From contig JAUWYU010000003.1 in the NCBI GenBank assembly GCA_030615655.1, positions 1 through 26,225 on the forward strand: a DNA stretch of 26,225 nucleotides, in the 5' to 3' direction. Both the position numbers and the translations under genes were made by a program. This stretch comes from Dehalococcoidia bacterium (GTDB lineage Bacteria; Chloroflexota; Dehalococcoidia; Dehalococcoidales; RBG-16-60-22). The notes under the pieces are model-generated. The model did no database searches and had not been told where the DNA came from. It worked only from the letters and a program-made list of their open reading frames with translations. Positions 1 to 6,606 of this stretch are shown piece by piece (within the stretch, counting starts at the first letter, position 1; each line of letters starts with the position of its first letter).

Positions 1-327
1 GAGGTATTCCCGGAACTCAACCATAATGCCACCGTCGGATATCCGTTCCCGCCGGAGATAGCCAGCCGGATAAGGGTAGTCCTGCTGCGGTCGTCTTCAT
101 TTAACGAGCGCGTTAAGCTGCGCTACGAGGTGACCTGCGAGCTTCTCCAACGCGCCGGGGTGGCGTATGAGTTCGTGGACAGCGAGGGGGAAAGCTCCTT
201 GAGCCAGATGATGAGCCTGGTAATGATGGGTGACTTTACCAGCTACTACCTGGCGATTCTATACCGCGTTGACCCGTCCCCGGTGGAGGTCATCAATTAC
301 CTGAAGGACCAGCTGGCGAAGGGGTAA
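1..327 (+). CDS. Bifunctional phosphoglucose/phosphomannose isomerase, C-terminal part (5' end outside window)
   Basis: The frame is open from base 1 to a TAA at 325-327 and gives 108 residues. The fragment begins with PELNHN, a signature of the archaeal/bacterial bifunctional PGI/PMI family, and ends with a segment (YLAILYRVDPSPVEVINYLK) typical of the family C-terminus. These enzymes are SIS-fold proteins that interconvert glucose-6-phosphate or mannose-6-phosphate with fructose-6-phosphate in the cytosol, and members are about 300-350 residues, so roughly the last third is seen. A cupin gene follows 43 nt downstream on the same strand and may be co-transcribed. The assignment rests on motif recall; the N-terminal SIS domain cannot be seen. 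Confidence 0.8.
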   Translation, partial: EVFPELNHNATVGYPFPPEIASRIRVVLLRSSSFNERVKLRYEVTCELLQRAGVAYEFVDSEGESSLSQMMSLVMMGDFTSYYLAILYRVDPSPVEVINYLKDQLAKG

Positions 328-370
328 AATAGACTCGGAAAGCGATATGTAACGAAAAGGAGAAATTACT

Positions 371-808
371 ATGGCTAAATGGGACAAGAAGTACATCGTT
401 ACCGAATTGAAACAGAAAATCGTTGAGGCACCCTGGACTCCACAATTTTCCGACAATGAAGGCAGGCGTTTAATTTCGCTGGATAGCGACGTTATCAAGG
501 GAGCCTTCTACATGGAGACGGCCTGGTTCTTGCCCGGGAAATGGCCGGAATCCAAAGGTGAGGTAGGCACGGTAAAGGCACATAGCCATGATTATGATGA
601 AGTGGTCGCCTATGTCGGCACCAACCCGGATGACCCTTACGAGCTGGGTGGTGAAATCGAACTGTGGATAGACGGCAAACAGAATATCATCGATAAAAGT
701 TTTATCGCGTTTATTCCGGCCGGGATTGAACACTGCCCGCTTACAATCAGAAGGATAGATAGACCCATTTTCCATTTTACTTCCGGAACGGGCCGAAGTT
801 ACTTGTAA
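371..808 (+). CDS. Single-domain cupin protein of unknown function (paralogue 1)
   Basis: This is a 145-residue protein with no signal peptide or membrane segment. It has both cupin motifs: His71-x-His73-x3-Glu77 (HSHDYDE) and PAGIEH with His121, giving the usual His/His/Glu/His metal site. The ATG at 371 is preceded by AAAAGGAG with good spacing. Between the two motifs lies GTNPDDPYELGGEIE, a stretch shared almost intact with the next gene, so the two form one subfamily. The substrate is unknown: cupins may be isomerases, dioxygenases, decarboxylases or sugar or ligand-binding proteins. It lies 43 nt after the sugar-phosphate isomerase gene, which suggests but does not prove a link to sugar metabolism. 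Confidence 0.85.
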   Translation: MAKWDKKYIVTELKQKIVEAPWTPQFSDNEGRRLISLDSDVIKGAFYMETAWFLPGKWPESKGEVGTVKAHSHDYDEVVAYVGTNPDDPYELGGEIELWIDGKQNIIDKSFIAFIPAGIEHCPLTIRRIDRPIFHFTSGTGRSYL

Positions 809-869
809 CGTCCAGAGCACGATAAACGCAGAGATATGCAGGATGCACCTTTAGTATCTGATAGTCCTT

Positions 870-896
870 ATGAACTTATTCTTATATAGAGTTCAT
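870..896. repeat. 7-bp perfect inverted repeat between the two cupin genes
   Basis: ATGAACT at 870-876 is mirrored by AGTTCAT at 890-896 around a 13-nt AT-rich spacer. It lies in the 151-nt gap before the second cupin gene, about 64 nt upstream of its likely start. It could be an operator or a weak hairpin. No T-run follows, so it is not a convincing terminator. Confidence 0.35.
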
Positions 897-940
897 GCTG
901 CGTGTGAGGGAGGTGGAAAGCAGACTGGTAAATAATTCAT

Positions 941-948
941 GGAAGGAG
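941..948 (+). promoter_or_regulatory. Shine-Dalgarno sequence that fixes the start of the second cupin gene at 960
   Basis: GGAAGGAG lies 11 nt before the ATG at 960. The longer frame opens at an ATG at 939, but this Shine-Dalgarno would then sit inside the coding region, and nothing purine-rich stands at the right distance before 939. Confidence 0.7.
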
Positions 949-959
949 TACAACAGTAT

Positions 960-1424
960 ATGGCAAAGACAAACTATGAGAAATACTTCGTAAAGCAGCC
1001 TGTTTATGAGGTTATACCATACGAAGAAGTCAAAGGCCGTCTGCCTTCAATGACAGTAATGGGCAATAATCTTGTAGCGGGGTGCAACACTTATATTGAA
1101 ATCGGCTGGGTATGTGATATGCCGGAGCCGAGAACTCACATTGATGAGCACGTACACGATTACGACGAAATTGTCGTCCACATGGGTGCCGACCCCAACA
1201 ACCGCGAGGAACTGGGGGGCGAAATAGAGTTCATGATAGATGGCCAACCACTCATCATCAACAAAACTTCAGGAATCTTCGTTCCAAAGGGTGTAAAACA
1301 CGGGCCGCTCACCTGGAGGAAGTTCGAAAGGCCGCATATAGAGATGGCTATCATGCTGGGAGCGGGCACCATCGCCGAAGCCGACCCCGGAGGACACCGG
1401 GAGAAACGGGAGGCCAGTCAATAG
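960..1424 (+). CDS. Single-domain cupin protein of unknown function (paralogue 2)
   Basis: From the ATG at 960 the protein has 154 residues and begins MAKTNYEKYF, matching the MAKWDKKY start of its neighbour. An in-frame ATG at 939 would add seven residues but lacks a ribosome-binding site. It has cupin motif 1, His64-x-His66-x3-Glu70 (HVHDYDE), and motif 2, PKGVKH with His114, so a metal site is intact. The central GADPNNREELGGEIE and IDGQPLII segments align with GTNPDDPYELGGEIE and IDGKQNII in the upstream cupin. Outside the core the two differ a lot, so this is an old duplication or two acquired family members. The last 15 residues are charged and probably disordered. Function is unknown. 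Confidence 0.85.
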   Translation: MAKTNYEKYFVKQPVYEVIPYEEVKGRLPSMTVMGNNLVAGCNTYIEIGWVCDMPEPRTHIDEHVHDYDEIVVHMGADPNNREELGGEIEFMIDGQPLIINKTSGIFVPKGVKHGPLTWRKFERPHIEMAIMLGAGTIAEADPGGHREKREASQ

Positions 1425-1498
1425 TCTGACGCGTGACATCGATTCATTAACACTGTTAAAGCCGACTGGCGCCTTATTGGCAAAGACTATATACGGTA

Positions 1499-1543
1499 TG
1501 GTGGGCGATAGAGGTTTTGAACCTGTGGCCTCTTGCGTGTAAA
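1499..1543 (-). pseudogene. tRNA-Val 3' fragment (anticodon loop to CCA); possible attachment-site scar
   Basis: Read on the minus strand, this stretch gives an anticodon loop TTTACAC (Val anticodon TAC), the 3' anticodon stem GCAAG, a five-base variable region AGGCC, a T-arm ACAGG-TTCAAAA-CCTCT, the 3' acceptor strand ATCGCCC, discriminator A and an encoded CCA. The order and spacing are exactly those of a tRNA. The 5' partners are missing: the five bases before the loop (AGGTA) do not pair with GCAAG, and no GGGCGAT acceptor strand is found upstream, where rpsI ends only 30 nt away. One T-stem pair is also mismatched. It is therefore not a functional tRNA but a 3' portion of the kind left by tRNA-targeting integrases, or a decayed gene. 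Confidence 0.65.
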
Positions 1544-1573
1544 TACCTGGCGCTTAACCTTTTACAGCCGTCT

Positions 1574-1969
1574 TTATCTCTTGGTGTACTGAGGCGCCTT
1601 GCGGGCTCTTCTGAGGCCGGGCTTCTTCCGCTCTTTGGTCCGGGCGTCACGCGTCAGCAGTCCGTTCTGGCGCAGGACAGGCTTGAAACGCTCGTCGGCC
1701 CGCACCAGGGCGCGGGAGATGCCGTGAGCAATGGCGCCGCTCTGTCCGCTAACGCCGCCGCCCTCCACTTTGACCACCACGTTATACTTGCCGGTGCTCT
1801 CGGTGGTTAAAAACGGCTGGGTGATTACCCGCTGGTGCTCAAGAGACGGGAATCTTTCTTCATAGGGCGTACCGTTAACGATAATGGCACCGTTCCCCGC
1901 CATCAGCCTTACCCGCGCTACCGCTTCTTTCCGCCGGCCTGTCCCGTAAAAATAGCTATGTTTATTCAT
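1574..1969 (-). CDS. rpsI: 30S ribosomal protein S9
   Basis: The protein has 131 residues and is recognised by its start (YFYGTGRRKEAVARVRL) and its basic C-terminus ending in RKAPQYTKR, the S9 tail that reaches the P-site tRNA in the 30S decoding region. The length is normal for the family. It is the last gene of the long minus-strand run and follows rplM by 15 nt, the usual rplM-rpsI pair. The ATG at 1969 aligns with S9 starts in which a short N-terminus precedes YYGTGRRK. No clear intrinsic terminator is seen after the TAA; the tRNA-Val remnant lies 30 nt downstream. Confidence 0.97.
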   Translation of the reverse strand: MNKHSYFYGTGRRKEAVARVRLMAGNGAIIVNGTPYEERFPSLEHQRVITQPFLTTESTGKYNVVVKVEGGGVSGQSGAIAHGISRALVRADERFKPVLRQNGLLTRDARTKERKKPGLRRARKAPQYTKR

Positions 1970-1984
1970 GTAGGTCCTGTCCTT

Positions 1985-2422
1985 TTACTTCGCTTCCTTC
2001 TCCGTATTGTCCTTCGTCTGAGCCAGGTGGGGATGCTTTTCTCCGGCATAGACCCTGAGCCTTTTTCTCATCCGAGCACCCAGCCTGGTGTGGGGCAGCA
2101 TCCCTTTAACGGCATGCTCAATCACCCGCGTCGGGTGGTTCTGCATCGTCTTCTCCAGAGTGACGCTCTTGAACCCGCCGGGGTATCCCGAATGCCGGTA
2201 ATAAAGCTTCTGACTGGCCTTGTTGCCGGTCACATGAACCTTCTCGGCATTGATTACCACGACAAAATCCCCGGTATCCTGACTGGGAGTGAACATCGGC
2301 TTGTGCTTGCCCATGAGCAGGCGGGCTATCCGGGTAGACAGCCGACCCAGGGTCTTGTCCGAGGCATCGATAATATGCCATTCTCGCTCAATGTCAGATG
2401 GTCTGGCACTATAAGTTTTCAT
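1985..2422 (-). CDS. rplM: 50S ribosomal protein L13
   Basis: The protein has 145 residues, the usual size for L13, an early-assembly 23S rRNA-binding protein. Typical segments are WHIIDASDKTLGRLST near the N-terminus, MGKHKPMFTPSQDTGDFVVVINAEKV, and KGMLPHTRLGARMRKRLRVY. The ATG at 2420-2422 overlaps the TGA of truA in an ATGA arrangement, so translation is probably coupled. rpsI follows 15 nt on. Confidence 0.97.
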   Translation of the reverse strand: MKTYSARPSDIEREWHIIDASDKTLGRLSTRIARLLMGKHKPMFTPSQDTGDFVVVINAEKVHVTGNKASQKLYYRHSGYPGGFKSVTLEKTMQNHPTRVIEHAVKGMLPHTRLGARMRKRLRVYAGEKHPHLAQTKDNTEKEAK

Positions 2423-3207
2423 TTCACATCTCCCTCAAGGGGACCTGGATAGTTCACTCGCATCAGGCAGAGGCCATCGGCGGGTGCTGTGGGCCCGGCC
2501 AGGCCGGGAGTTTTAGCTTCGATCATACTGTAAAACTCCTCAACCTTCATCTTACCCTGTCCGACCTTGATTAACGAGCCTGCCGTATTGCGTACGTGAT
2601 GTGGCAGGAAGGAATTGGCTACCATATCCAGGATAACCATGTCTCCATCCTGTGTAATTTCCGCTTTATACACATTCCGTACCGTTCTCTTTCTTCTGGC
2701 CGTCTCGGCGCTGGAAACGAAAGAGGCGAAGTCACGCTTGCCTATGAGGGCCTGACATGCCCGGTTCATCGCCTCAATATCCAGGTTGCCTGTAACGCGG
2801 CAGGAAATCCCTCGCCTCATCGGCGAGCGCGTCGGGCTGTTCAGTATATAGTATTTATACTCGCGACTGACAGCGCCGCGCCTGACGTCAAAGGAGTCGT
2901 CCGCCCGGAAGGCTTCTTTGACGGCGATATCGCGGGGCAGATAGTGGTTCAGGCCGTCAACAAACGATTTTAGGGGCAGGGCCGACCCTGTCCTGAAGCT
3001 AATCACCTGTCCCCTGGCATGGACGCCGGCATCGGTCCGGCTGGCCGCCTTAATCCTTGTCCTTTCTCCAGTAAGCTTCTGCAACGCTTTCTCTATCTCC
3101 CCCTGAATAGTCGGCGCATTGGCCTGCAGCTGGGAGCCGTGGTAATTGGAACCATCATATTCCAGAATTAATACAACCCTGGTGCCTGCTGCCAAGCCTA
3201 TGACCAT
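2419..3207 (-). CDS. truA: tRNA pseudouridine(38-40) synthase TruA
   Basis: TruA converts uridines 38-40 in the tRNA anticodon stem to pseudouridine. The catalytic aspartate lies in ASRTDAGVHA (Asp59 when numbered from the ATG at 3207), and the N-terminal LEYDGSNYHGSQ and the PHHVRNTAGSLIKVG motif near the C-terminus are typical. An in-frame TTG at 3219 would add four residues, but the G-run GGGGG sits between that codon and the ATG at 3207 and works better as its ribosome-binding site, giving 262 residues. The gene lies between rplQ and rplM, a common position, and its stop overlaps the rplM start. Confidence 0.93.
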   Translation of the reverse strand: MVIGLAAGTRVVLILEYDGSNYHGSQLQANAPTIQGEIEKALQKLTGERTRIKAASRTDAGVHARGQVISFRTGSALPLKSFVDGLNHYLPRDIAVKEAFRADDSFDVRRGAVSREYKYYILNSPTRSPMRRGISCRVTGNLDIEAMNRACQALIGKRDFASFVSSAETARRKRTVRNVYKAEITQDGDMVILDMVANSFLPHHVRNTAGSLIKVGQGKMKVEEFYSMIEAKTPGLAGPTAPADGLCLMRVNYPGPLEGDVK

Positions 3208-3240
3208 CTTTGCCCCCAAGCTGATAGAATTCAGGCACCG

Positions 3241-3594
3241 CTACTCGACCAGCTCCAGCTGGGCCATAGGCGCGCCGTCGCCCAGCCTGGGCTCTAACTT
3301 AACAATGCGGGTATAGCCGCCGGGCCGTTCTTTATACCTTGTTGCCAGTTCGGCAAATACCTTCTCGGTTACTTTCTTCTCCATAATAAATGACAGTGCC
3401 TGGCGATAGGAGTGCAGGCCGCTTTTCTTGCCCAGCGTAATCATCTTCTCGGCCATACTGCGTACTTCCTTGGCCTTGGCCTCGGTGGTAACAATCTTCT
3501 CATGTTTGAGCAGGTCCGTCACCAGATTACGATACAATGCCCGACGGTGACCGGTGGTCCTGCCTAATTTTCTACCGGCTACTTTATGCCTCAT
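3241..3594 (-). CDS. rplQ: 50S ribosomal protein L17
   Basis: The protein has 117 residues, the standard bacterial L17 length. It starts MRHKVAGRKLGRTTGHRRALYRN, which is diagnostic, and contains RPGGYTRIVKLEPRLGDGAPMAQLELVE at the C-terminus. L17 binds 23S rRNA near the peptide exit region of the 50S subunit. Its ATG overlaps the rpoA TGA by 4 nt (ATGA), the classic rpoA-rplQ pairing at the end of the alpha operon, and suggests coupled translation. truA follows after 33 nt. Confidence 0.97.
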   Translation of the reverse strand: MRHKVAGRKLGRTTGHRRALYRNLVTDLLKHEKIVTTEAKAKEVRSMAEKMITLGKKSGLHSYRQALSFIMEKKVTEKVFAELATRYKERPGGYTRIVKLEPRLGDGAPMAQLELVE

Positions 3595-4661
3595 ATCTGC
3601 GGCTCTCCCTGCTGAGGTTCTTCCTCGTCAGATGTTCCGGTTTCGCCCGCGTCAGGCTCCTGCCCTTCCGCACCTGTTTCCGTACCTTCTGCTTCGGGTT
3701 GAGAGGCTTCTGCTTCTTCGTCCTGTTCGACTTTTGGATTAAGCGATAGGCCGATAGAGGCGAGTCGGTCCTCTATCTCCTGGTAAGATTTCTGCCCGAA
3801 GTTGCGCAGCTTGAGCAACTCTTTCGGTCCCTTGCCGATAAGCTCGCCTACGGTGGCTATATTGCTGCGGCGCAGGCAATTCATGGTACGCACCGACAGG
3901 TCCAGCTGCTCTACAGGCATGTTATATTTCTCATCAGGGATGGATAAGCGGATAAGCCGCTCCTCAGCCTTCATCTGCGAAATCTTGACGTACTCGAGGA
4001 AGGGAGTTAGTTGCTCTATCAGAATGCCGGAAGCCCGGCTCATGGCATCTACGGGTGATGTGGTGCCATCGGTCCAGATATCCAGGTAAAGGCGCTCACG
4101 ACTGGTCTCGCGCCCGATGTGAGTTGGCTCAACGCTGAAGCTAACCTTGCGTATCGGGGTAAAAATGGCGTCCATGGGAATTGTCCCTACCGGCATCGTG
4201 TCCGTAGATTCGGCCGTCCTGAAGCCTGTCCCCAATTCCACATCAAACTCCACATAAAGTTTGGTATCAGGTGTATTGAGAGTAATCAGGCAAAGTTCGG
4301 GGTTGATAATCTCAAAGTCAGCCGATGGTTTGATATCGGCCGCACAAACACGACCCTCACCTTCTATCTCCAGGACCAACGTACCACCATGGTCAGAGAG
4401 AGGCTTTAACCTTAATTCTTTAACATTGAGCAGAAACTCCGTAACATCTTCCTTGATATTGCGAATAACCGTGAACTCATGCTGGACTCCCTCAATTCTG
4501 ACCTGAGTTACGGCGGCCCCTGGGAGATAACCAATTAATATCCGACGCAGGGAGTTGCCCACAGTTATACCAACCCCCTTTTCCAGTGGTTCGGCAACGA
4601 ACCGTCCATAGTTGTCCACTTGTTCAGTACATTCGATATTTGGGATTAATAGTCCAGACAA
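3591..4661 (-). CDS. rpoA: DNA-directed RNA polymerase subunit alpha, with acidic C-terminal tail
   Basis: The protein has 356 residues, longer than the usual 310-335. The N-terminal assembly domain (about 1-235) contains GNSLRRILIGYLPGAA. The C-terminal domain that contacts promoter UP elements and activators (about 250-308) contains LDLSVRTMNCLRRSNIATVGEL and LRNFGQKSYQEI. After residue 310 comes a 46-residue tail with 17 Glu/Asp and no Lys or Arg. The start is a TTG at 4661 with a near-perfect AAGGAGG at 4669-4675. The gene sits in the usual rpsM-rpsK-rpsD-rpoA-rplQ order. The tail is seen directly; its purpose is unknown. Confidence 0.97.
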   Translation of the reverse strand: MSGLLIPNIECTEQVDNYGRFVAEPLEKGVGITVGNSLRRILIGYLPGAAVTQVRIEGVQHEFTVIRNIKEDVTEFLLNVKELRLKPLSDHGGTLVLEIEGEGRVCAADIKPSADFEIINPELCLITLNTPDTKLYVEFDVELGTGFRTAESTDTMPVGTIPMDAIFTPIRKVSFSVEPTHIGRETSRERLYLDIWTDGTTSPVDAMSRASGILIEQLTPFLEYVKISQMKAEERLIRLSIPDEKYNMPVEQLDLSVRTMNCLRRSNIATVGELIGKGPKELLKLRNFGQKSYQEIEDRLASIGLSLNPKVEQDEEAEASQPEAEGTETGAEGQEPDAGETGTSDEEEPQQGEPQI

Positions 4662-4668
4662 TGAACTA

Positions 4669-4675
4669 CCTCCTT
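4669..4675 (-). promoter_or_regulatory. Strong Shine-Dalgarno for the TTG start of rpoA
   Basis: AAGGAGG on the minus strand lies 7 nt before the TTG at 4661. No ATG or GTG in frame is nearby, so this site decides the rpoA start and supports a rare initiation codon for an essential gene. Confidence 0.75.
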
Positions 4676-4685
4676 ATCAGTTAAG

Positions 4686-5315
4686 CTACCGCGAGTAATA
4701 CTCAACAATCGCCTTGCCATCAAACCTGGCATCAATTTCTTCAGGGGTGGGCAAAGATAATACCTGCCCAACCAGGTTCTGCCTGTCCAGGTTCAGCCAG
4801 TTCAAGACGGTCTTAGCCTCGATTTCCTGAGTTAGCTGTTTATAATACTCGCTCTTCTGACTGCCCTCTCGCCAGCTAATTGTATCACCTTCTTTTACCA
4901 GACATGAAGGGATATTGGTCTTGCGTCCGTTCAGGACTATATGCCCGTGCCGTACCAACTGGCGGGCCTGAGAGCGGGAATCGGCAAAGCCGAGCCGATA
5001 TACCACGTTATCCAGCCGTCTCTCCATCAGTACCAGGAGATTTTCACCGGTAATACCCGCCTGTCTCTCGGCCTGGGTGAAAGTCTTCCTGAACTGCCTT
5101 TCCAGAGTTCCGTAAGTGTAGCGGGCTTTCTGCTTCTCACGGAGCTGCAGGGCACGGTCAGAGAATCTCCGCCGTCGCCGGGTGGTCTGCTGTCCCGGTG
5201 GTTTCGGTCGCTTGTCAATGGCACACTTGGGTGTAAAACAGCGGCTGCCCTTGAGCAAGAGCTTCTCACCACTGCGGCGGCATAAACGACAGACGGCTCC
5301 TGTATATCTTGCCAT
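4686..5315 (-). CDS. rpsD: 30S ribosomal protein S4, zinc-binding form
   Basis: The protein has 209 residues. The N-terminal domain carries Cys9, Cys12, Cys26 and Cys31, the four-cysteine zinc knuckle of the C-plus type of S4. The S4 RNA-binding fold follows (LVLMERRLDNVVYRLGFADSRSQARQLVRHGHIVLNG). S4 is a primary 16S rRNA assembly protein, lies near the mRNA entrance, and represses the alpha operon in E. coli. The ATG at 5315 is 12 nt after rpsK, and the gene precedes rpoA by 24 nt. Confidence 0.97.
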   Translation of the reverse strand: MARYTGAVCRLCRRSGEKLLLKGSRCFTPKCAIDKRPKPPGQQTTRRRRRFSDRALQLREKQKARYTYGTLERQFRKTFTQAERQAGITGENLLVLMERRLDNVVYRLGFADSRSQARQLVRHGHIVLNGRKTNIPSCLVKEGDTISWREGSQKSEYYKQLTQEIEAKTVLNWLNLDRQNLVGQVLSLPTPEEIDARFDGKAIVEYYSR

Positions 5316-5327
5316 ACTTCTCCTCTT

Positions 5328-5720
5328 TTAGACTCGTCTCCTCTTAGGCGGGCGGCAGCCGGCATGCGGAATGGGCGTTACATCCCTGATTCCGGTAATA
5401 TAAAGGCCGGAACCCTGCAGGGAGCGGATAGCTGCCTCACGGCCACTACCCGGACCTTTAATATACACCTCTACCTGACGCAGGCCGTGCACCATTGCCT
5501 TCCGGGCGGCGTCACGGGCTGCCATCTGAGCCGCATAGGGCGTGCCTTTGCGGGAGCCTTTAAATCCGGCTGTTCCTGAACTACCCCAGGCCAGGGTATT
5601 CCCCTGCGGGTCGGTAAGGGTTACGACAGTATTATTAAAGGTAGACTGGATGTAAGCCCTCCCGCTAGGAACGGATTTGCGCTCCCGCCGCCTTGTTTTG
5701 GTTCGCCTCTTCTGTGGCAC
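5328..5720 (-). CDS. rpsK: 30S ribosomal protein S11
   Basis: The protein has 130 residues, normal for S11, with the typical YIQSTFNNTVVTLTDPQGN and the C-terminal ITGIRDVTPIPHAGCRPPKRRRV. S11 is part of the 30S platform and helps shape the mRNA exit/Shine-Dalgarno region. The start is a GTG at 5720 with AAGGAGG five bases upstream. It is separated from rpsM by 120 nt, the widest gap inside the ribosomal run. Confidence 0.97.
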   Translation of the reverse strand: MPQKRRTKTRRRERKSVPSGRAYIQSTFNNTVVTLTDPQGNTLAWGSSGTAGFKGSRKGTPYAAQMAARDAARKAMVHGLRQVEVYIKGPGSGREAAIRSLQGSGLYITGIRDVTPIPHAGCRPPKRRRV

Positions 5721-5840
5721 CCTATCCTCCTTGTAAACTCACTCAATTATTCTTCGATATCTATTCCCACCCTACCGCCCAGCGTCATCTACGGCTTATC
5801 CCGTTAGTTCACGCCTCACCACCCCACGCCGCTACTATTT
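5721..5840 (-). other. 120-nt spacer between rpsM and rpsK
   Basis: Every other junction in the minus-strand run is an overlap or a gap of no more than about 65 nt, so this spacer stands out. Apart from the rpsK Shine-Dalgarno at its downstream end I see no open frame, no promoter with both boxes and no strong stem-loop. It may hold a leader-type regulatory site or simply be unconstrained sequence. Confidence 0.4.
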
Positions 5841-6230
5841 TTATTTCTTAGCCATACCGCGTCTCTGGCCTCTGCCGGCTACTGTCTTTTTGGGGCCGCG
5901 CTTGGTACGGGCGTTGGTTCGCGTGCGCTGTCCCTTGACGGGTAAGCCGTGGCGATGTCTGAGTCCGCGGTAGCTACCAATCTCAATCAGGCGCTTGACA
6001 TTGAAATTGACCTCTTTTCTGAGCTCCCCTTCGACCCGATACTGCTTGTCAATAATTTCACGGAGCCGATTCACTTCATCCTCGGTGAGGTCTTTCACCT
6101 TTGTATCCGGCACAATCTCGGCCTGAGTCAGAATCCTGTGACTTAGCGTAGAGCCGATGCCGTAAATATACTGCAGTGAAATCCATGCCTGCTTATTGAC
6201 GGGTATATCTACTCCGGCGACACGTGGCAT
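5841..6230 (-). CDS. rpsM: 30S ribosomal protein S13
   Basis: The protein has 129 residues, slightly longer than E. coli S13. The start MPRVAGVDIPVNKQAWISLQYIYGIG and the basic helix region YRGLRHRHGLPVKGQRTRTNARTRKG-like stretch are diagnostic. The C-terminal tail ending RGQRRGMAKK points toward P-site tRNA. S13 sits in the 30S head and contacts L5 across the subunit interface. It follows rpmJ by 26 nt, the standard infA-rpmJ-rpsM order. Confidence 0.97.
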   Translation of the reverse strand: MPRVAGVDIPVNKQAWISLQYIYGIGSTLSHRILTQAEIVPDTKVKDLTEDEVNRLREIIDKQYRVEGELRKEVNFNVKRLIEIGSYRGLRHRHGLPVKGQRTRTNARTKRGPKKTVAGRGQRRGMAKK

Positions 6231-6256
6231 TTAATTTCTCCTTACTTTCCAGAATA

Positions 6257-6370
6257 TTAACCCTGCCTCTGCTTGTGCTTCGGGTTGGTACAAATAATCC
6301 TGAGTACTCCCCGCCGCTTCACCACCTTGCACTTCTCACATCTAACTTTGACTGAAGCCTTTACTTTCAT
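6257..6370 (-). CDS. rpmJ: 50S ribosomal protein L36, zinc-ribbon form
   Basis: This short gene encodes 37 residues starting MKVKASVKVRCEKCK and ending PKHKQRQG. Cys11, Cys14, Cys27 and His32 form the zinc ribbon of the C-plus L36 type. The length matches the family (37-38). The ATG is at 6368-6370 and the TAA at 6257-6259. It lies 17 nt after infA and 26 nt before rpsM, exactly where L36 is expected. L36 is a small 23S rRNA-binding protein of the 50S subunit. Confidence 0.96.
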   Translation of the reverse strand: MKVKASVKVRCEKCKVVKRRGVLRIICTNPKHKQRQG

Positions 6371-6387
6371 AATTCAAACCTTTTATA

Positions 6388-6606
6388 TTACTTGAGCCGG
6401 TAGGTGATTCTACCTCGTGTCAGGTCATAGGGTGAGAGCTCTATCAGCACCTTGTCACCAGGCAAAACCCTAATATAGTGCATTCTTATCTTGCCCGAAA
6501 TGTGAGCCAGTACCTCATGACCATTGGGTAGTTCAACGCGAAACATGGCATTAGGTAGAGCCTCGACTACCGTTCCTTCGACTTCAATAGCCTCTTTCTT
6601 AGGCAT
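6388..6606 (-). CDS. infA: Translation initiation factor IF-1
   Basis: From the ATG at 6606 the protein has 72 residues, the exact usual IF-1 size, starting MPKKEAIEVEGTVVEALPNAMFRVEL, an S1-like OB fold that blocks the 30S A site during initiation. The frame is open further upstream to 6663, but those 19 extra residues lie within the map coding region and are not IF-1-like. GGGAAG precedes the ATG at 6606. The gene overlaps the end of map by 8 nt and is followed by rpmJ. Confidence 0.96.
   Translation of the reverse strand: MPKKEAIEVEGTVVEALPNAMFRVELPNGHEVLAHISGKIRMHYIRVLPGDKVLIELSPYDLTRGRITYRLK

Noticed and set aside
1447..1459. Palindrome TTAACA-C-TGTTAA after the second cupin gene
   Set aside because: It cannot fold into a hairpin with a one-base loop, and a 13-bp AT-rich palindrome may be chance; kept only as a note of a possible protein-binding site.
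1499..1575. A complete functional tRNA-Val downstream of rpsI
   Set aside because: The 5' acceptor strand and 5' anticodon stem are missing; a D-arm-like GGCT...AAGC upstream is too weak and badly spaced.
1517..2452. Plus-strand frames of 97 and 205 residues opposite rpsI and rplM
   Set aside because: Both are antisense to clear ribosomal protein genes and have no recognisable domain or ribosome-binding site.
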